Positions 50,359 through 61,598 of a DNA stretch of 64,000 nt are shown in pieces. Every line of letters starts with the position of its first letter. The stretch's first letter is position 1. The DNA lies in the NCBI RefSeq assembly GCF_001592225.1, contig NZ_BCWN01000002.1, forward strand, positions 62,001-126,000. The letters are read 5' to 3'. The translations under genes and the position numbers were made by a program. The DNA comes from Castellaniella caeni NBRC 101664. Its GTDB lineage: Bacteria > Pseudomonadota > Gammaproteobacteria > Burkholderiales > Burkholderiaceae_B. The notes beneath the pieces were generated by a model. That model saw only the letters and a list, made by a program, of their open reading frames with translations, was not told the DNA's origin and made no database searches.

Positions 50359-53259
50359 ATGATCTCGCACAGCCAGATCTATCGGGCCCGTGCGGCCCTT
50401 GCGACCCACTACTATGCCGACCAGGCCGACGATTACTACAGCCGCGACGGCAGTGCCGCCACCTGGCAAGGCGATGGTGCCCGGCGCCTGGGCGCAGTCG
50501 GTGCCATCGACCCCGTCCGCTTCAAAGCCATGCTGCAAGGTGATTTTGGCCATGGCATCACAGCCAGTCAATCCGTGCGCAAGGATGCCAAGGCCCGCGC
50601 CGCGCTGGATCTGACCTTTGGTGCGCCCAAAAGCATCACGCTGCAGGCGCTGATCGGCGGCGACGAGCGCCTGATCCAGGCGAACGATGACGCCGTGGCC
50701 ACGGCCCTGGCCTACGTCGAACAGCACTTGGCCATGGGCCGCAGGAAGGAAAGCGGTAAGTCACGGGTGGAGCACACGGGCAATCTCATCATCGCCAAGT
50801 TTCGCCACGAAACAGCCCGGCCTACGGAAGACGCGGCACCGGACCCGCATCTGCACGTCCACGCGTTGCTCATGAACCTGACGCAGCGGGCCGACGGCCA
50901 GTGGGTGGCGTTATCCAATGAACAGATCTTCCAGCTGCTGCGGGTCACCGACTCCATCTATCAGGCGACGCTGGAGCGCAATGTCCGGGCGCTGGGCTAT
51001 GCCGTGCGCCACGAGAAAAACCATATCGAGCTTGCCCATATCAGCCGGGAGCAGATTGAATTCTTCAGCAAGCGCAGCGCAGGGATCACGGCAGAGCTCA
51101 CAGCACGCGGTACCAGCCGCGACCAGGCTCCGCACGCCCTTCGCCAGGGTATCACCCTCGCCCACCGGCAGCAGAAGACCCAGGCCTACAGCCGGGCCGA
51201 GCTGCAACATGAGTGGCAGGCGTCGGCTCAAGCCATCGGCATGCGGTTTGACCAGGCTGGCCTGCAGACAAGCGTGCAGCCACAGCAGGAAGCCAGCAAT
51301 GCCTCCAATCTGGTAGCCCAGGCATCGCTGTCATGGGCAATCCAGCACCTGGCCGAGCGCGAATCCGTCGTGCCCTTGGCCGATCTGCTGCAAAGTGCCG
51401 TGCGCCACGCGGGCGGTCATACGGACGTCACCACCATCCAGTCGGCCATTCAGGCCCGGGTACAGGCAGGGACACTGATCCAGGAAGCCCCACACTATTG
51501 CAGCACCCAGGACATGAAAGCCACACCCATGACCCGCGACGGTTGGGCGGCCGAAGTCGTTCGCCTGCGCGGGGCCTCGCAGGATGCAGCCTTGCAGCTG
51601 GTCGATCAGGCGATCACCCAAGGGCGGCTCTTGATGGAAAGCCCCCGCTACGCCACACGCAAGGCCTATGAGGCAGAATCCCGCATTCTGGCGGCCGAAG
51701 CAAACGGCCGCCGTGCCTGGCAGGCTCCCATCACCAGCGCCATGGCCGAGGCTGGGCTGGATGAGCGCCTGACCCCAGGCCAGCGCGAAGCCGTGATGCT
51801 GATTGCCAGCGACACCGACCAGATCAGCGGCATCCAGGGCTTAGCCGGGACCGGCAAGTCTTTCGCGCTGCAAAACGCCCAGACCATCCTGCAGCAGAAG
51901 GGCCACAGCCTGGTGGCGCTCGCCCCCTATGGCGGCATGGTTCGCAATCTGCGCAAGGATGGCGTGCCCGCCAATACCGTGGCCTCGGTACTGGCCGCCC
52001 GCGACAAGCGGGCCTTCACCAGCCAGCTGGGCCCACAGACCGTGGTGGTAATCGACGAAGCCGGGGTCGTGCCCGTGCGCCAGATGGACAGGCTCCTGGC
52101 GCTCATCCAGCCCACCGGCGCGAAGGTGGTGCTGCTGGGCGACACGGCCCAGACCAAAGCCATCGAGGCGGGCCGCGCCTTTGCCATGCTGCAGGAACAC
52201 GGCATGAAGACCGTACTCATGGGCGACATCCAGCGTCAGCGTTCCGAGCGGCTGCGCCAGGCCGTGCAGCTGGCCGCCAGTGGCCAGGCCAGTCGGTCCC
52301 TGCCCTTGCTGGATCGGGTGCTGACGATCCCGGATCAATTCGCTGTCGATGAACACGGTCAGAAGACCCGCGACAGCTCGGCCCGGTATGAGGCCATCGC
52401 CCAGGCCTATGTGAAGCTGCCTGCCGATCAGCAGGCCAGCACCATCGTCGTGACTGGTACCAACACCTCCCGCCAGGCGATCAATGCCCGCATCCACGCC
52501 CTGCGCGGCCTAGAGGGCCAGGGCCAACGCTGCCAGCTGCTGTCGCGCCACGACACCACACGGGCCGAACGCAGTGTCGCCCGGTATTACACCGTGGGCG
52601 ATATCGTCGTACCGGAACGTGACTACCAATGCGGCCTGAAGCGCGGGGAACTGTATCGGGTGACTGGCATCCCCCACCATGATCGCATCACGGTGCAGGC
52701 GGTGAACACAGGTTCGCCAGGGCCGGTACCCATTGAACTCATCCCCCGCACCATGGGCAAGCTCTCGGTCTATCACCTGAACGAATCCGAGCTATCCGTG
52801 GGCGACCAAGTGCGCATCACCCGCAACGATGCCCAGCATGACCTGGTCAACGGCCAGCTGGCGCGGGTTGTCGGCATCGAGGCCAGCACCGTCACCATCG
52901 AAACTGGCAACAGAAGCATCACCCTGCCGACTGACCAGTCGCTGCACCTGGACTACGCCTACACTACCACGGCGCACAGCGCCCAGGGCCTGACCTGCGA
53001 CCGGGTACTGTACAACGCGGAAAGTTTCAGCCGTACCACGGCCCAGGATACCTACTACGTCAGCATCTCGCGCGAGCGCCATGAGGTCGTGGTGTTCACG
53101 GATGATGCCGACAAGCTGCCGGAACGGGTGGATCGGCTGGGGATCAAGGGGCTGGCGCATGACCTGACCCAGGCGCACGTCGAAAGCCCAGCACCACACC
53201 TGCACCGACCCGATGTGGTACCGGAACGGCGGGCAGAATCCTCAATGGAGATCAGTTGA
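50359..53259 (+). CDS. traI: MobF relaxase-helicase TraI/TrwC
   Basis: 966 residues, the size of TrwC. The N-terminal relaxase has catalytic tyrosines near the start (HYYADQADDYYSRDG, residues 17-18 and 26-27) and the three-histidine metal site PDPHLHVHALL (His164, 166, 168). The C-terminal helicase has Walker A GLAGTGKS (494-501), Walker B VVVIDEAG and late motif TTAHSAQGLTCDRV. It nicks the transfer origin, stays bound to the 5' end and unwinds the strand. GGAGCACCC precedes the ATG. Confidence 0.93.
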   Translation: MISHSQIYRARAALATHYYADQADDYYSRDGSAATWQGDGARRLGAVGAIDPVRFKAMLQGDFGHGITASQSVRKDAKARAALDLTFGAPKSITLQALIGGDERLIQANDDAVATALAYVEQHLAMGRRKESGKSRVEHTGNLIIAKFRHETARPTEDAAPDPHLHVHALLMNLTQRADGQWVALSNEQIFQLLRVTDSIYQATLERNVRALGYAVRHEKNHIELAHISREQIEFFSKRSAGITAELTARGTSRDQAPHALRQGITLAHRQQKTQAYSRAELQHEWQASAQAIGMRFDQAGLQTSVQPQQEASNASNLVAQASLSWAIQHLAERESVVPLADLLQSAVRHAGGHTDVTTIQSAIQARVQAGTLIQEAPHYCSTQDMKATPMTRDGWAAEVVRLRGASQDAALQLVDQAITQGRLLMESPRYATRKAYEAESRILAAEANGRRAWQAPITSAMAEAGLDERLTPGQREAVMLIASDTDQISGIQGLAGTGKSFALQNAQTILQQKGHSLVALAPYGGMVRNLRKDGVPANTVASVLAARDKRAFTSQLGPQTVVVIDEAGVVPVRQMDRLLALIQPTGAKVVLLGDTAQTKAIEAGRAFAMLQEHGMKTVLMGDIQRQRSERLRQAVQLAASGQASRSLPLLDRVLTIPDQFAVDEHGQKTRDSSARYEAIAQAYVKLPADQQASTIVVTGTNTSRQAINARIHALRGLEGQGQRCQLLSRHDTTRAERSVARYYTVGDIVVPERDYQCGLKRGELYRVTGIPHHDRITVQAVNTGSPGPVPIELIPRTMGKLSVYHLNESELSVGDQVRITRNDAQHDLVNGQLARVVGIEASTVTIETGNRSITLPTDQSLHLDYAYTTTAHSAQGLTCDRVLYNAESFSRTTAQDTYYVSISRERHEVVVFTDDADKLPERVDRLGIKGLAHDLTQAHVESPAPHLHRPDVVPERRAESSMEIS

Positions 53260-53292
53260 CGCCCACTCTGCAGTAAAGCTGCAGAGTGGGCG
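53260..53292. terminator. 14-bp perfect hairpin after traI
   Basis: CGCCCACTCTGCAG (53260-53273) and CTGCAGAGTGGGCG (53279-53292) around TAAAG, starting one base after the traI stop. No long T-run follows, but its stability and position suit the 3' end of the transfer operon. Confidence 0.65.
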
Positions 53293-53775
53293 CCTGCTAA
53301 ACGGCTTCAAACTGTATGGGGCACGTCACCGGCTTGCCCTACGCCCGCCACCCCAATGTCTCACGACTGTATCTTGCCTGTATCCGTAGCGCATCCAACG
53401 TGCCTCCAAAATGAAATTGTTTGCCCTTATCGGAATGTCTACGCACCATTCGGCCACAGTCGTGGCCGCCGTTGTCCCCGCTGGATCAATGGCTTGCGCC
53501 ATTCCAGTGCTCTATCTGTCCTACATCACCAAGGCCGGCACGTTTCCAGCAAACCATTGATCCACAAAGCTTTTCCCCACCCCGCAAGGGGTGCGTCGTG
53601 TGTGGGACGTTTAAGGCCACAAAGGAGCGCAGCGACTTTGGGGACGGAACGGCCCAGCCTGACCGGAAACCGGGCAGGCAGCGTCACAGCACAGGGCCCC
53701 AGGCAAAGCCTGGGAACGGGGCCAGGCACCCACATCAGGCAAGCCACGATGCAAGGCCCTGCACACATCAAGGGT
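53293..53775. other. 483-bp stretch without a convincing gene
   Basis: The only small candidate is 53411-53560 (plus; 49 codons, MKLFALIGMSTHHSATVVAA with a hydrophobic middle), which lacks a ribosome site and any family match. The right half is purine/GC-rich 3' flank of the terC-like gene. It probably marks the end of the transfer module. Confidence 0.4.
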
Positions 53776-54480
53776 TCAGCCCTCGATCAAAGTACCCCGG
53801 CGACCCTTCAGGTAGAGGCCGAATCCCACCACCAGCAAAGCGCCCACGACTTCGGCAGCAAGCTTCACGGGCAAGCCGACCTCGCCCAGCCACTTCACGA
53901 CGACCACATCGGTCACCAGCATGCCGCCCGCGATCCAGCCCAGCAGCGCGGCACCGAAGGTGACAACCAGGGGAAAGCGATCGATGAGCCTGAGCACCAG
54001 GGTGCTGCCCCAGACGATGATGGGGACGCTTGCGAGCAGGCCGAAGACTACCAGCCCGATCTGGTGATCCGCATGTGCATTCTGTGCAGCACCTGCAATC
54101 GCAATGACGTTATCCAGGCTCATCACCACGTCGGCAATGAGGATGGTCTTCACAGCGGCCAGGATCGACGCGCCACCTGCGACCTTGCTGTGTTCCTCCG
54201 AGTCGGGAAGCATCAGCTTCACGCCGATCCAGAGCAGCAGCAAAGCACCTGCTACCTTCAGGAAAGGGATGGTGAGGAGCGTCAGCGCAAAAGCAATGAG
54301 CACAACGCGCAGGCCAATCGCGCCCGCCGTCCCCCAGATGATGCCTTGCAGGCGCTGCTTCGGTTGCAGGTTACGGCAGGCCAGCGCGATGACGACGGCG
54401 TTATCGCCCCCGAGCAGGATGTCGATCATGATGATCTGAAAGACGGCGGCCCAGCTGAGCGTTTGAAGGAATTCGAGCAT
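53776..54480 (-). CDS. TerC-family membrane protein (YjbE type)
   Basis: 234 residues with seven membrane helices. The family signatures are IDILLGGDNAVVIALACRNL in TM1 and ADVVMSLDNVIAIAGAAQN in TM4, each with a conserved Asp that may bind metal. Such TerC/Alx-like proteins export Mn2+ or metallate secreted proteins. GGAGAAACGA precedes the ATG. A yybP-ykoY leader with terminator lies directly upstream, so expression should rise with Mn2+. The upstream extension of the frame lies within that leader. Confidence 0.88.
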   Translation of the reverse strand: MLEFLQTLSWAAVFQIIMIDILLGGDNAVVIALACRNLQPKQRLQGIIWGTAGAIGLRVVLIAFALTLLTIPFLKVAGALLLLWIGVKLMLPDSEEHSKVAGGASILAAVKTILIADVVMSLDNVIAIAGAAQNAHADHQIGLVVFGLLASVPIIVWGSTLVLRLIDRFPLVVTFGAALLGWIAGGMLVTDVVVVKWLGEVGLPVKLAAEVVGALLVVGFGLYLKGRRGTLIEG

Positions 54481-54563
54481 TCGTTTCTCCGGATGCAGGT
54501 GGTTCGGAACCTGTCTTCGCCTGGAGCCTCCGGCCAGATGATGCGCTTTTGGCGCCTTGGCGC

Positions 54564-54600
54564 ACAAAAACAAAAGGCCTGAACCCCGTGGGGCCAGGCC
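54564..54600 (-). terminator. riboswitch expression-platform terminator
   Basis: On the minus strand GGCCTGGCCCC-ACG-GGGTTCAGGCC forms a stem followed by TTTTGTTTTT. It lies between the Mn2+-type aptamer and the TerC-family start, so ligand binding probably prevents termination. Confidence 0.75.
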
Positions 54601-54750
54601 AGTCGCAGAAAGTAGACGTGCCTTGCCCTGACAGGCAAGGTCTTGCTTGCAGCACGTTGCTGCCCGGGCGCCGGGTTCCTGCACGCGGCAGGTGACCGTA
54701 CTGACGACGCCACGGAAGTAAGCTACTCCCCTTGTTGCGGCGAAATTATA
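54601..54750 (-). promoter_or_regulatory. yybP-ykoY (Mn2+) riboswitch and promoter of the TerC-family gene
   Basis: TATAAT (54750-54745) precedes AAGGGGAGTAGC (54733-54722), the conserved aptamer start. GTCGTCAG and a second conserved part CCCGGGCAGCAACG follow. The aptamer ends near the terminator at 54600. Its layout matches the leader at the left edge of the window (1-84). Confidence 0.82.
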
Positions 54751-54756
54751 AACGAA

Positions 54757-55014
54757 TCAGTCGAAAATCTCGTGCCAGAATGACTTGTGCTTGCGTCGGC
54801 TATCGTACCGGCGTGAGTCATCATGATGTTGCTGTGGTCGTGACTGAGGTACCGGCGCTTGTGCCTGGGCGGCCTCTTGGGTGCTGCGTTCGATCAATTT
54901 GTCGAGCTCTCCGCGATCCAGCCAGACGCCGCGACACTTTGGGCAGTAGTCGATTTCGATGTTCTGACGCGAGGACATGGCGAGATCCGTGTCCAGACAT
55001 ACAGGGCATTTCAT
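54757..55014 (-). CDS. zf-TFIIB-type zinc-ribbon protein
   Basis: 85 residues. MKCPVCLDTDL and IDYCPKCRGVWLDRGELDKL give CxxC...CxxC with the WLDRGEL signature of the zf-TFIIB family. The rest is a basic and histidine-rich tail ending FWHEIFD. These small proteins often flank TerC or metal genes; the function is unknown. It ends seven bases upstream of the riboswitch promoter. GGAGATTGGCCC precedes the ATG. Confidence 0.8.
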   Translation of the reverse strand: MKCPVCLDTDLAMSSRQNIEIDYCPKCRGVWLDRGELDKLIERSTQEAAQAQAPVPQSRPQQHHDDSRRYDSRRKHKSFWHEIFD

Positions 55015-55020
55015 GGGCCA

Positions 55021-55200
55021 ATCTCCGTGTGGAATGAACTGTTTGTGACCATCAGGCAGCGGCTTAGTTCCATGCCACGCGAGGCGCTAAACGAAATCCT
55101 CGATCACACCGTCGATGCCACAAAGCTTGGCATCGTGACCGGCGTCGATTTGGAGCACGGTCACTGGGATATCAAGCTCTCCGTGCCTGCAACGAAATAA
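55021..55200 (+). CDS. possible small protein
   Basis: An open frame encodes ELFVTIRQRLSSMPREALNE followed by ILDHTVDATKLGIVTGVDLE and HWDIKLSVPATK. It looks protein-like in composition but has no clear ATG start (a GTG near 55031 or the ATG in SSMPRE) and no family. It may be a gene remnant. Confidence 0.3.
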   Translation: MSVWNELFVTIRQRLSSMPREALNEILDHTVDATKLGIVTGVDLEHGHWDIKLSVPATK

Positions 55201-55262
55201 CTGTCAGGGTTCCAAATACAGATGCCCAGGCCGGAGAATCCGACCCAGGGCAGATAAATCGG

Positions 55263-56069
55263 TCAGGCCTGGTTCAGTGCGTCCAGGTGGCGGATCACGT
55301 CCTTGGCGGCCCATTGGGCATTGCCAGTCAGCTGGCGCACCCAGGCGCTGCGTGTCGGGCTCCAGCGAAAGCCACAACGCTTCAGCACGTCGCGGGTGTC
55401 CTTGGCTGGTTTGCCATCAAACAGGAACATGGCGCGGTTTTCCTGTGGATCCTCGCGGTAGGTGTAGCCGTCCCCCGTCTGCTCAGTTTCGGTGCGCTCG
55501 GCGGCACGCTGCAATTCCTTGATGCGGGCCATGATGCGGTGGATATTGGCGTTGTTGTTCTGCAGCTGGAACGGGGCAAAGCCGATGCGGTTCATATAGT
55601 CCGGAGTCACGAGCTCCCGGGCGCGTTCTGCGTAGGTCAGGCCAGATTCCACCAGGGTGGCCACCTGCACATCGGCCCCCGCCTTGGCATGGCGGCGCAA
55701 GATAGCATTGATCGCCTTCATGGTTTCCTGAATGGCCTGCAGGCTGGCCAGCTTTGCCTGCAGTTTCTCGGTGGCGGCCGGGTCGTCGCTGGAAATCCCG
55801 CCTTTGCCCACCGATGCGGCCTTGCTGGCGTAGTGTTCGGCCTTCTTCTGCAGCTCGAAGGACTTTTCAAAGCCTCGGTTGATGCGTTCGCGGTACCGGC
55901 GGCCGGATCGTTCCGAATGGTGCCCCACCAGGATGGGCTGGCCCATGGGGATGACGTCCGCCATGCGGCTGGCCTGGGATGCAACCGCATCGGATTGTGC
56001 ATGTGCCTGCTCGGCGCGTTCTTCATAGCGGGCCTTGCGCGCTGCCTGCTTGGCTTCATAGGTGTTCAT
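55263..56069 (-). CDS. DUF3560 domain protein
   Basis: 268 residues. The N-terminal part is highly charged (EAKQAARKARYEERAEQAHA) and contains IPMGQPILVGHHSERSGRRYRERI, the hallmark of DUF3560 proteins of plasmids and islands. The C-terminal part (FDGKPAKDTRDVLKRCGFRWSPTRSAWVRQL) is a short DNA-mimic-like or winged module often attached. TTTTGGAGATC precedes the ATG. It lies with a RadC-like gene in what looks like a leading region, but its activity is unknown. Confidence 0.78.
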   Translation of the reverse strand: MNTYEAKQAARKARYEERAEQAHAQSDAVASQASRMADVIPMGQPILVGHHSERSGRRYRERINRGFEKSFELQKKAEHYASKAASVGKGGISSDDPAATEKLQAKLASLQAIQETMKAINAILRRHAKAGADVQVATLVESGLTYAERARELVTPDYMNRIGFAPFQLQNNNANIHRIMARIKELQRAAERTETEQTGDGYTYREDPQENRAMFLFDGKPAKDTRDVLKRCGFRWSPTRSAWVRQLTGNAQWAAKDVIRHLDALNQA

Positions 56070-56129
56070 GGTCTGATCTCCAAAACAAGGGTTGAACTGC
56101 TTTTTCAGCTGACCGGACCCGAAGATTCT

Positions 56130-56370
56130 TGAGCCGGAACGTCAATCCGCCGTGTGGGGTTGACGCTGGTTTTCCGGTCTTGCCGCCGTCTTCAGTGAGT
56201 TCCGTCGCCGTGCCGATCTGGACCACGCAGCGCCGAACGGAAAGGGGCAGGCACGCAAGCCGCAGCGCGTAGCCGCAGGCGCAGGGACCGGGTGAGTACC
56301 TGGCAGCGCGCACCCCTTGCAGCGAGAAGCGAAAGTGGTACACGTCGGCGTTTCAGGCGGAGGAAATCAC
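56130..56370 (-). repeat. degenerate ~250-bp repeat, copy A, upstream of the DUF3560 gene
   Basis: Shares with 57265-57530, in the same orientation, GAAAGGGGC.GGCACGCAAG, GGGACCGGGTGAGTACC, GCGCACCCCTTGCAG and GTCGGCGTTT.AGGCGG, plus CCGAAGATTC near the gene-proximal end. It contains CCGGGTGAGTACCTGG, a hairpin with one wobble. Each copy ends 60-90 bp before the start of a minus-strand gene. Confidence 0.75.
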
Positions 56371-56511
56371 GGAAGACGAGATGACGGCCCGATCCAGGCG
56401 ATGACCCCACACGGCAGCTGCGCGGCGAGCGCCCCTAGCCCCGCATCCTCGGGGCTCTGACTGGGCCATGGCCCGCATTCCCGCAGTGGCCCTTGCCAGC
56501 GGCACCAGAGG

Positions 56512-56676
56512 ACAAGGCCGACCGGGGCTCCCTTGGCCCGGTCGGCCTTGTTGCTTGCAGGGTTGCGCTGTTCCTCCGGCCCCTGCCATGCGACCCCAGG
56601 CGCACGGCAGGGGCCGGCCAATCCCGCTTCATGATCGGCCGATCATGCTCACGTCCCCGCCTGCTGCCAGGCGGGG
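56512..56676. repeat. cluster of strong inverted repeats downstream of the RadC-like gene
   Basis: Four elements follow one another. A 15-bp perfect stem ACAAGGCCGACCGGG with its partner (56512-56551); CCGGCCCCTGCC with GGCAGGGGCCGG (56576-56617); the perfect 18-bp palindrome CATGATCGGCCGATCATG (56630-56647); and CCCCGCCTG-CTGC-CAGGCGGGG (56655-56676). The first could be a terminator for radC. Together they form a highly structured block of unknown role. Confidence 0.7.
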
Positions 56677-56704
56677 CGGATCCCCCGCCCTGCCCTGGTT
56701 CCTC

Positions 56705-57235
56705 CTACACTTGCCCGCGTTCGGCCAGCGACGTGGTCTCTGTCGCACTCACCACGATATGGTCCAGTATCCGAACGTCGATCAGGGCCAGCGCCTGTTT
56801 CAGTTGCCGTGTCAGGTGGATGTCGGCAGCGCTGGGTTCTGCGATCCCCGATGGGTGGTTATGTGCCATGAAGAGCGCGGCGGCGTTCAACCGTAGCGAT
56901 GTCTTCACGATCTCGCGCGGGTAGATGTTCGCCTGGCTCAGCGTCCCCATGGCCTGTTCGATGTAGCGGATAGGCCGCAGCTGCGCATCCAGATACAGAA
57001 ACGCGGCGCATTCGTGCCCCAGCCCGGCCAGCTTGGACTGAAAGAATGACCTCACCCGCTGGGGGTTACCCAGTGCATTGTCGATGGAAATCAGGCTGAC
57101 GGCGGCTTCGCGGCCTGCCGCCAGAATCTGGCTGTCGGTGGCAGGCTTATAGCGCCCGCTGGGGCTGCGCACATACAGGGGGTGTGCGTCGTTCATGTTG
57201 TCATAGCTCAGCGCGGCGGTGCTGTTCGTGTTCAT
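56705..57235 (-). CDS. radC: RadC-like JAB domain protein (DUF2466)
   Basis: 176 residues with the JAB metalloprotease-like motif HNHPSGIAEPSAAD (H-x-H-P-S-G...D) and LDAQLRPIRY upstream of it. It is shorter than chromosomal RadC because the N-terminal helix-hairpin-helix is absent, as in plasmid and phage versions. AAAGGAGAAAGCACCC precedes the ATG. Its function is unknown; it is a common leading-region gene. Confidence 0.85.
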   Translation of the reverse strand: MNTNSTAALSYDNMNDAHPLYVRSPSGRYKPATDSQILAAGREAAVSLISIDNALGNPQRVRSFFQSKLAGLGHECAAFLYLDAQLRPIRYIEQAMGTLSQANIYPREIVKTSLRLNAAALFMAHNHPSGIAEPSAADIHLTRQLKQALALIDVRILDHIVVSATETTSLAERGQV

Positions 57236-57264
57236 GGGTGCTTTCTCCTTTCGGGGTTAACCGG

Positions 57265-57530
57265 CTACCGGGGCCGAAGATTCCGAGCCTTTCGTAGGTT
57301 TTGCGGTGTCCGCAGACCTACATCTGGCCCGGAGTGCCACCGTTGCCGTGAGTTCGTCGCCTTGCCGCGCTGGATCACGAAGGGACGACCGGAAAGGGGC
57401 GGGCACGCAAGCCGCAGCCCGAAGGAGAACGAAGAGAAACGAAGGGACCGGGTGAGTACCCGGCGAAGCGCACCCCTTGCAGGAAGGGATGCAGTGATAC
57501 AGTCGGCGTTTTAGGCGGCGAAATCAGGGC
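57265..57530 (-). repeat. degenerate ~250-bp repeat, copy B, upstream of the RadC-like gene
   Basis: Same order of conserved blocks as copy A (56130-56370). It has the perfect hairpin CCGGGT-GAGT-ACCCGG near 57450. The rest of the gap to 57685 shows no gene. Confidence 0.75.
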
Positions 57531-57685
57531 AATGGCTGCCTGCGCCGTGGAGATGGACTTGCGGCTACCGGCCGCGCGGCTGAGCGCCGCCACCGGACAG
57601 AGGACGGTCTGACTTAATGCGCTGTGATCTGGTTCCTGCAGCCCGCCCTGCGTCTCTGTAGGAAGGCCACGGCAGTAGTTCGAAT

Positions 57686-58240
57686 TTAGTATGAGTCATG
57701 ATTTTGCTTTGCGATGCTGGACTCCAGCGCTGCCAGAATGGGACAGTCATCCAACGGCTGGTCCTCGGCCTTACAGACATCAATCAGTTCGCCCAACGCC
57801 TGCGACATCGCTTGCATCGTCCTAATCTTGTGTTCGAGCTGCAATTTCTTTCGGATCGCCAGGCTGCGTACATCGCTGCAGCACGAGCTGTTATCGGCCC
57901 TGAGCTCAAGTAACTGGCGTATTTCCGACAGCGTCATGCCGCAGTGCTGGGCGTGTTTGATGAAGTCCAGCCGGCGCACCGCGTCGTCGCCATACAGTCG
58001 ATAGCCCGCTTCCGTCTTTTTTGCTGGTATCAATAGGCTTTCATCCTCGTAGAAGCGGAGCGTGTCGGTGCTGACCTCTGCAAGTTTCGCGAGCTTCCCG
58101 ATCGTCAACCAGGTACGGTCCCGAGCCACCTCATCGAGCGAGTCGGTCTGGTGCCTACGCCCTGGCGCACGATTTTCGTTTTGAGGTGCCTTGCCGACGC
58201 CAGCGCGGTGTCCTTGGCTTGGCTTGTTTGGTGATTGCAC
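57686..58240 (-). CDS. MerR-family regulator, ZntR/CadR/PbrR type
   Basis: 184 residues starting at GTG with GGAGGA upstream. After a basic 43-residue extension the MerR helix-turn-helix appears ([39 protein letters not shown]). Metal-binding cysteines are in [15 protein letters not shown] and DDCPIL, as in Zn/Cd/Pb sensors. It probably controls the P-type ATPase promoter at 61225-61255. The long N-terminal extension is unusual. Confidence 0.85.
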   Translation of the reverse strand: MQSPNKPSQGHRAGVGKAPQNENRAPGRRHQTDSLDEVARDRTWLTIGKLAKLAEVSTDTLRFYEDESLLIPAKKTEAGYRLYGDDAVRRLDFIKHAQHCGMTLSEIRQLLELRADNSSCCSDVRSLAIRKKLQLEHKIRTMQAMSQALGELIDVCKAEDQPLDDCPILAALESSIAKQNHDSY

Positions 58241-58326
58241 GAACTCTCCTCCGATGAGTGTTTGGCTTAGGGTTCCAGCCGGTTCGCGGCGCTATCCGGC
58301 CCGTCTCAACTGCGCGGACCGGAGGT

Positions 58327-58554
58327 TCAACTGACGATCTTGGTCTCGTAACCGGCTTCACCCAGGCATTCCGCGAGTGCAGCCGGTTCTACCGTTGCCG
58401 TGTCAAACAGCACCTCGATACGTTGGTCGAGCGCCTGTGCGCGGACCTGCCGCACACCCTGCACAGGTGTGAGCAGTCGCGCGACGCGCTGTTCGCATTT
58501 CTCACAGTTGAGGCGTTGATCGCCGATGACTTCGAATGTGACGGACTTGAACAT
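58327..58554 (-). CDS. heavy-metal-associated (HMA) domain protein, CopZ-like
   Basis: 75 residues with the ferredoxin-like HMA fold and a metal site NCEKCEQRV (CxxC). The position between the MerR regulator and the P-type ATPase suggests a metal chaperone. AAAGGTCTTAGCC precedes the ATG. The metal could be Cu, Cd or Pb; the motif does not decide. Confidence 0.82.
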   Translation of the reverse strand: MFKSVTFEVIGDQRLNCEKCEQRVARLLTPVQGVRQVRAQALDQRIEVLFDTATVEPAALAECLGEAGYETKIVS

Positions 58555-58637
58555 GGCTAAGACCTTTCATGAATGACTTGGTTGTTGATCGAGGAGAATC
58601 CTGAACCGGAAACAGGCCAAGAAGGCACGTCTTTCTC

Positions 58638-61095
<2,458 letters not shown>

Positions 61096-61224
61096 GACGG
61101 TACCTCACTGATTGCTGGGCGTCTTCGATAACACCCGAAGCCTGTACGCGACGCAGCCCAACTGCCAATTCTTTTGGCCCAATCGGCAGGCGGGCCGCCG
61201 ACGTTCTAGGCTGTAACGGCTCAA

Positions 61225-61255
61225 TGATGGACCTTTGAGCTAACTCCAAAGTCAA
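61225..61255 (-). promoter_or_regulatory. MerR-type promoter of the P-type ATPase
   Basis: On the minus strand TTGACT (61255-61250) and CCATCA (61230-61225) are separated by 19 bp, the long spacing used by MerR-family activators. The spacer holds the dyad CTTTGGAGTTAGCTCAAAG. It is 130 bp before the ATPase start. Confidence 0.55.
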
Positions 61256-61303
61256 GAGAAGGCGGTGTAACAAGTCCCAAATGAGGTAGTGTGAGACCAG
61301 TGC

Positions 61304-61507
61304 CTACTCTCGGACAGCCTGGATGGACGGACAAGGTACATCCCCCCAAGAGCAAAATACACAGCAGTCGCCCGGCTTGGGCCGCAGCAACGCCTCGCAC
61401 CGACTGCACTGGTAGAAGAAGAGGCATGCATCGGTCGGCATGGTTTCCCGCTGGCGATGGCCGCAATGCGGACAGGTGAGGACAGATTCGAGAATTACTT
61501 CGCTCAT
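61304..61507 (-). CDS. GDCCVxC domain protein
   Basis: 67 residues. Two CxxC knuckles (TCPHCGHRQ and QCSRCEALL) precede the family-defining GDCCVFCSWGDVPCPSIQ. The family is named for this motif and includes selenoprotein versions in other species. It often travels with mercury or other metal resistance genes. Here it is divergent from a MerR regulator and has a MerR-type promoter, which supports metal-controlled expression. Confidence 0.85.
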   Translation of the reverse strand: MSEVILESVLTCPHCGHRQRETMPTDACLFFYQCSRCEALLRPKPGDCCVFCSWGDVPCPSIQAVRE

Positions 61508-61552
61508 GATGAAATCACTTCCTCTGTACTGTGGATGGGTACCTGAGTGCTA

Positions 61553-61583
61553 CTCTAAATCCCGTACCTCGGTACGAGGTCAA
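61553..61583 (-). promoter_or_regulatory. MerR-type promoter/operator of the GDCCVxC gene
   Basis: On the minus strand TTGACC (61583-61578) and TTAGAG (61558-61553) are separated by exactly 19 bp. The spacer holds CGTAC-CGAG-GTACG, matching the mer operator arrangement (GTAC dyad with four-base centre). The MerR gene starts 16 bp to the right on the plus strand. Confidence 0.75.
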
Positions 61584-61598
61584 GCGAGGGAGAAACGG

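Noticed and set aside
53356-54582. 408-codon open frame on the plus strand
   Set aside because: Antisense to the TerC-family gene and its leader; composition typical of a shadow.
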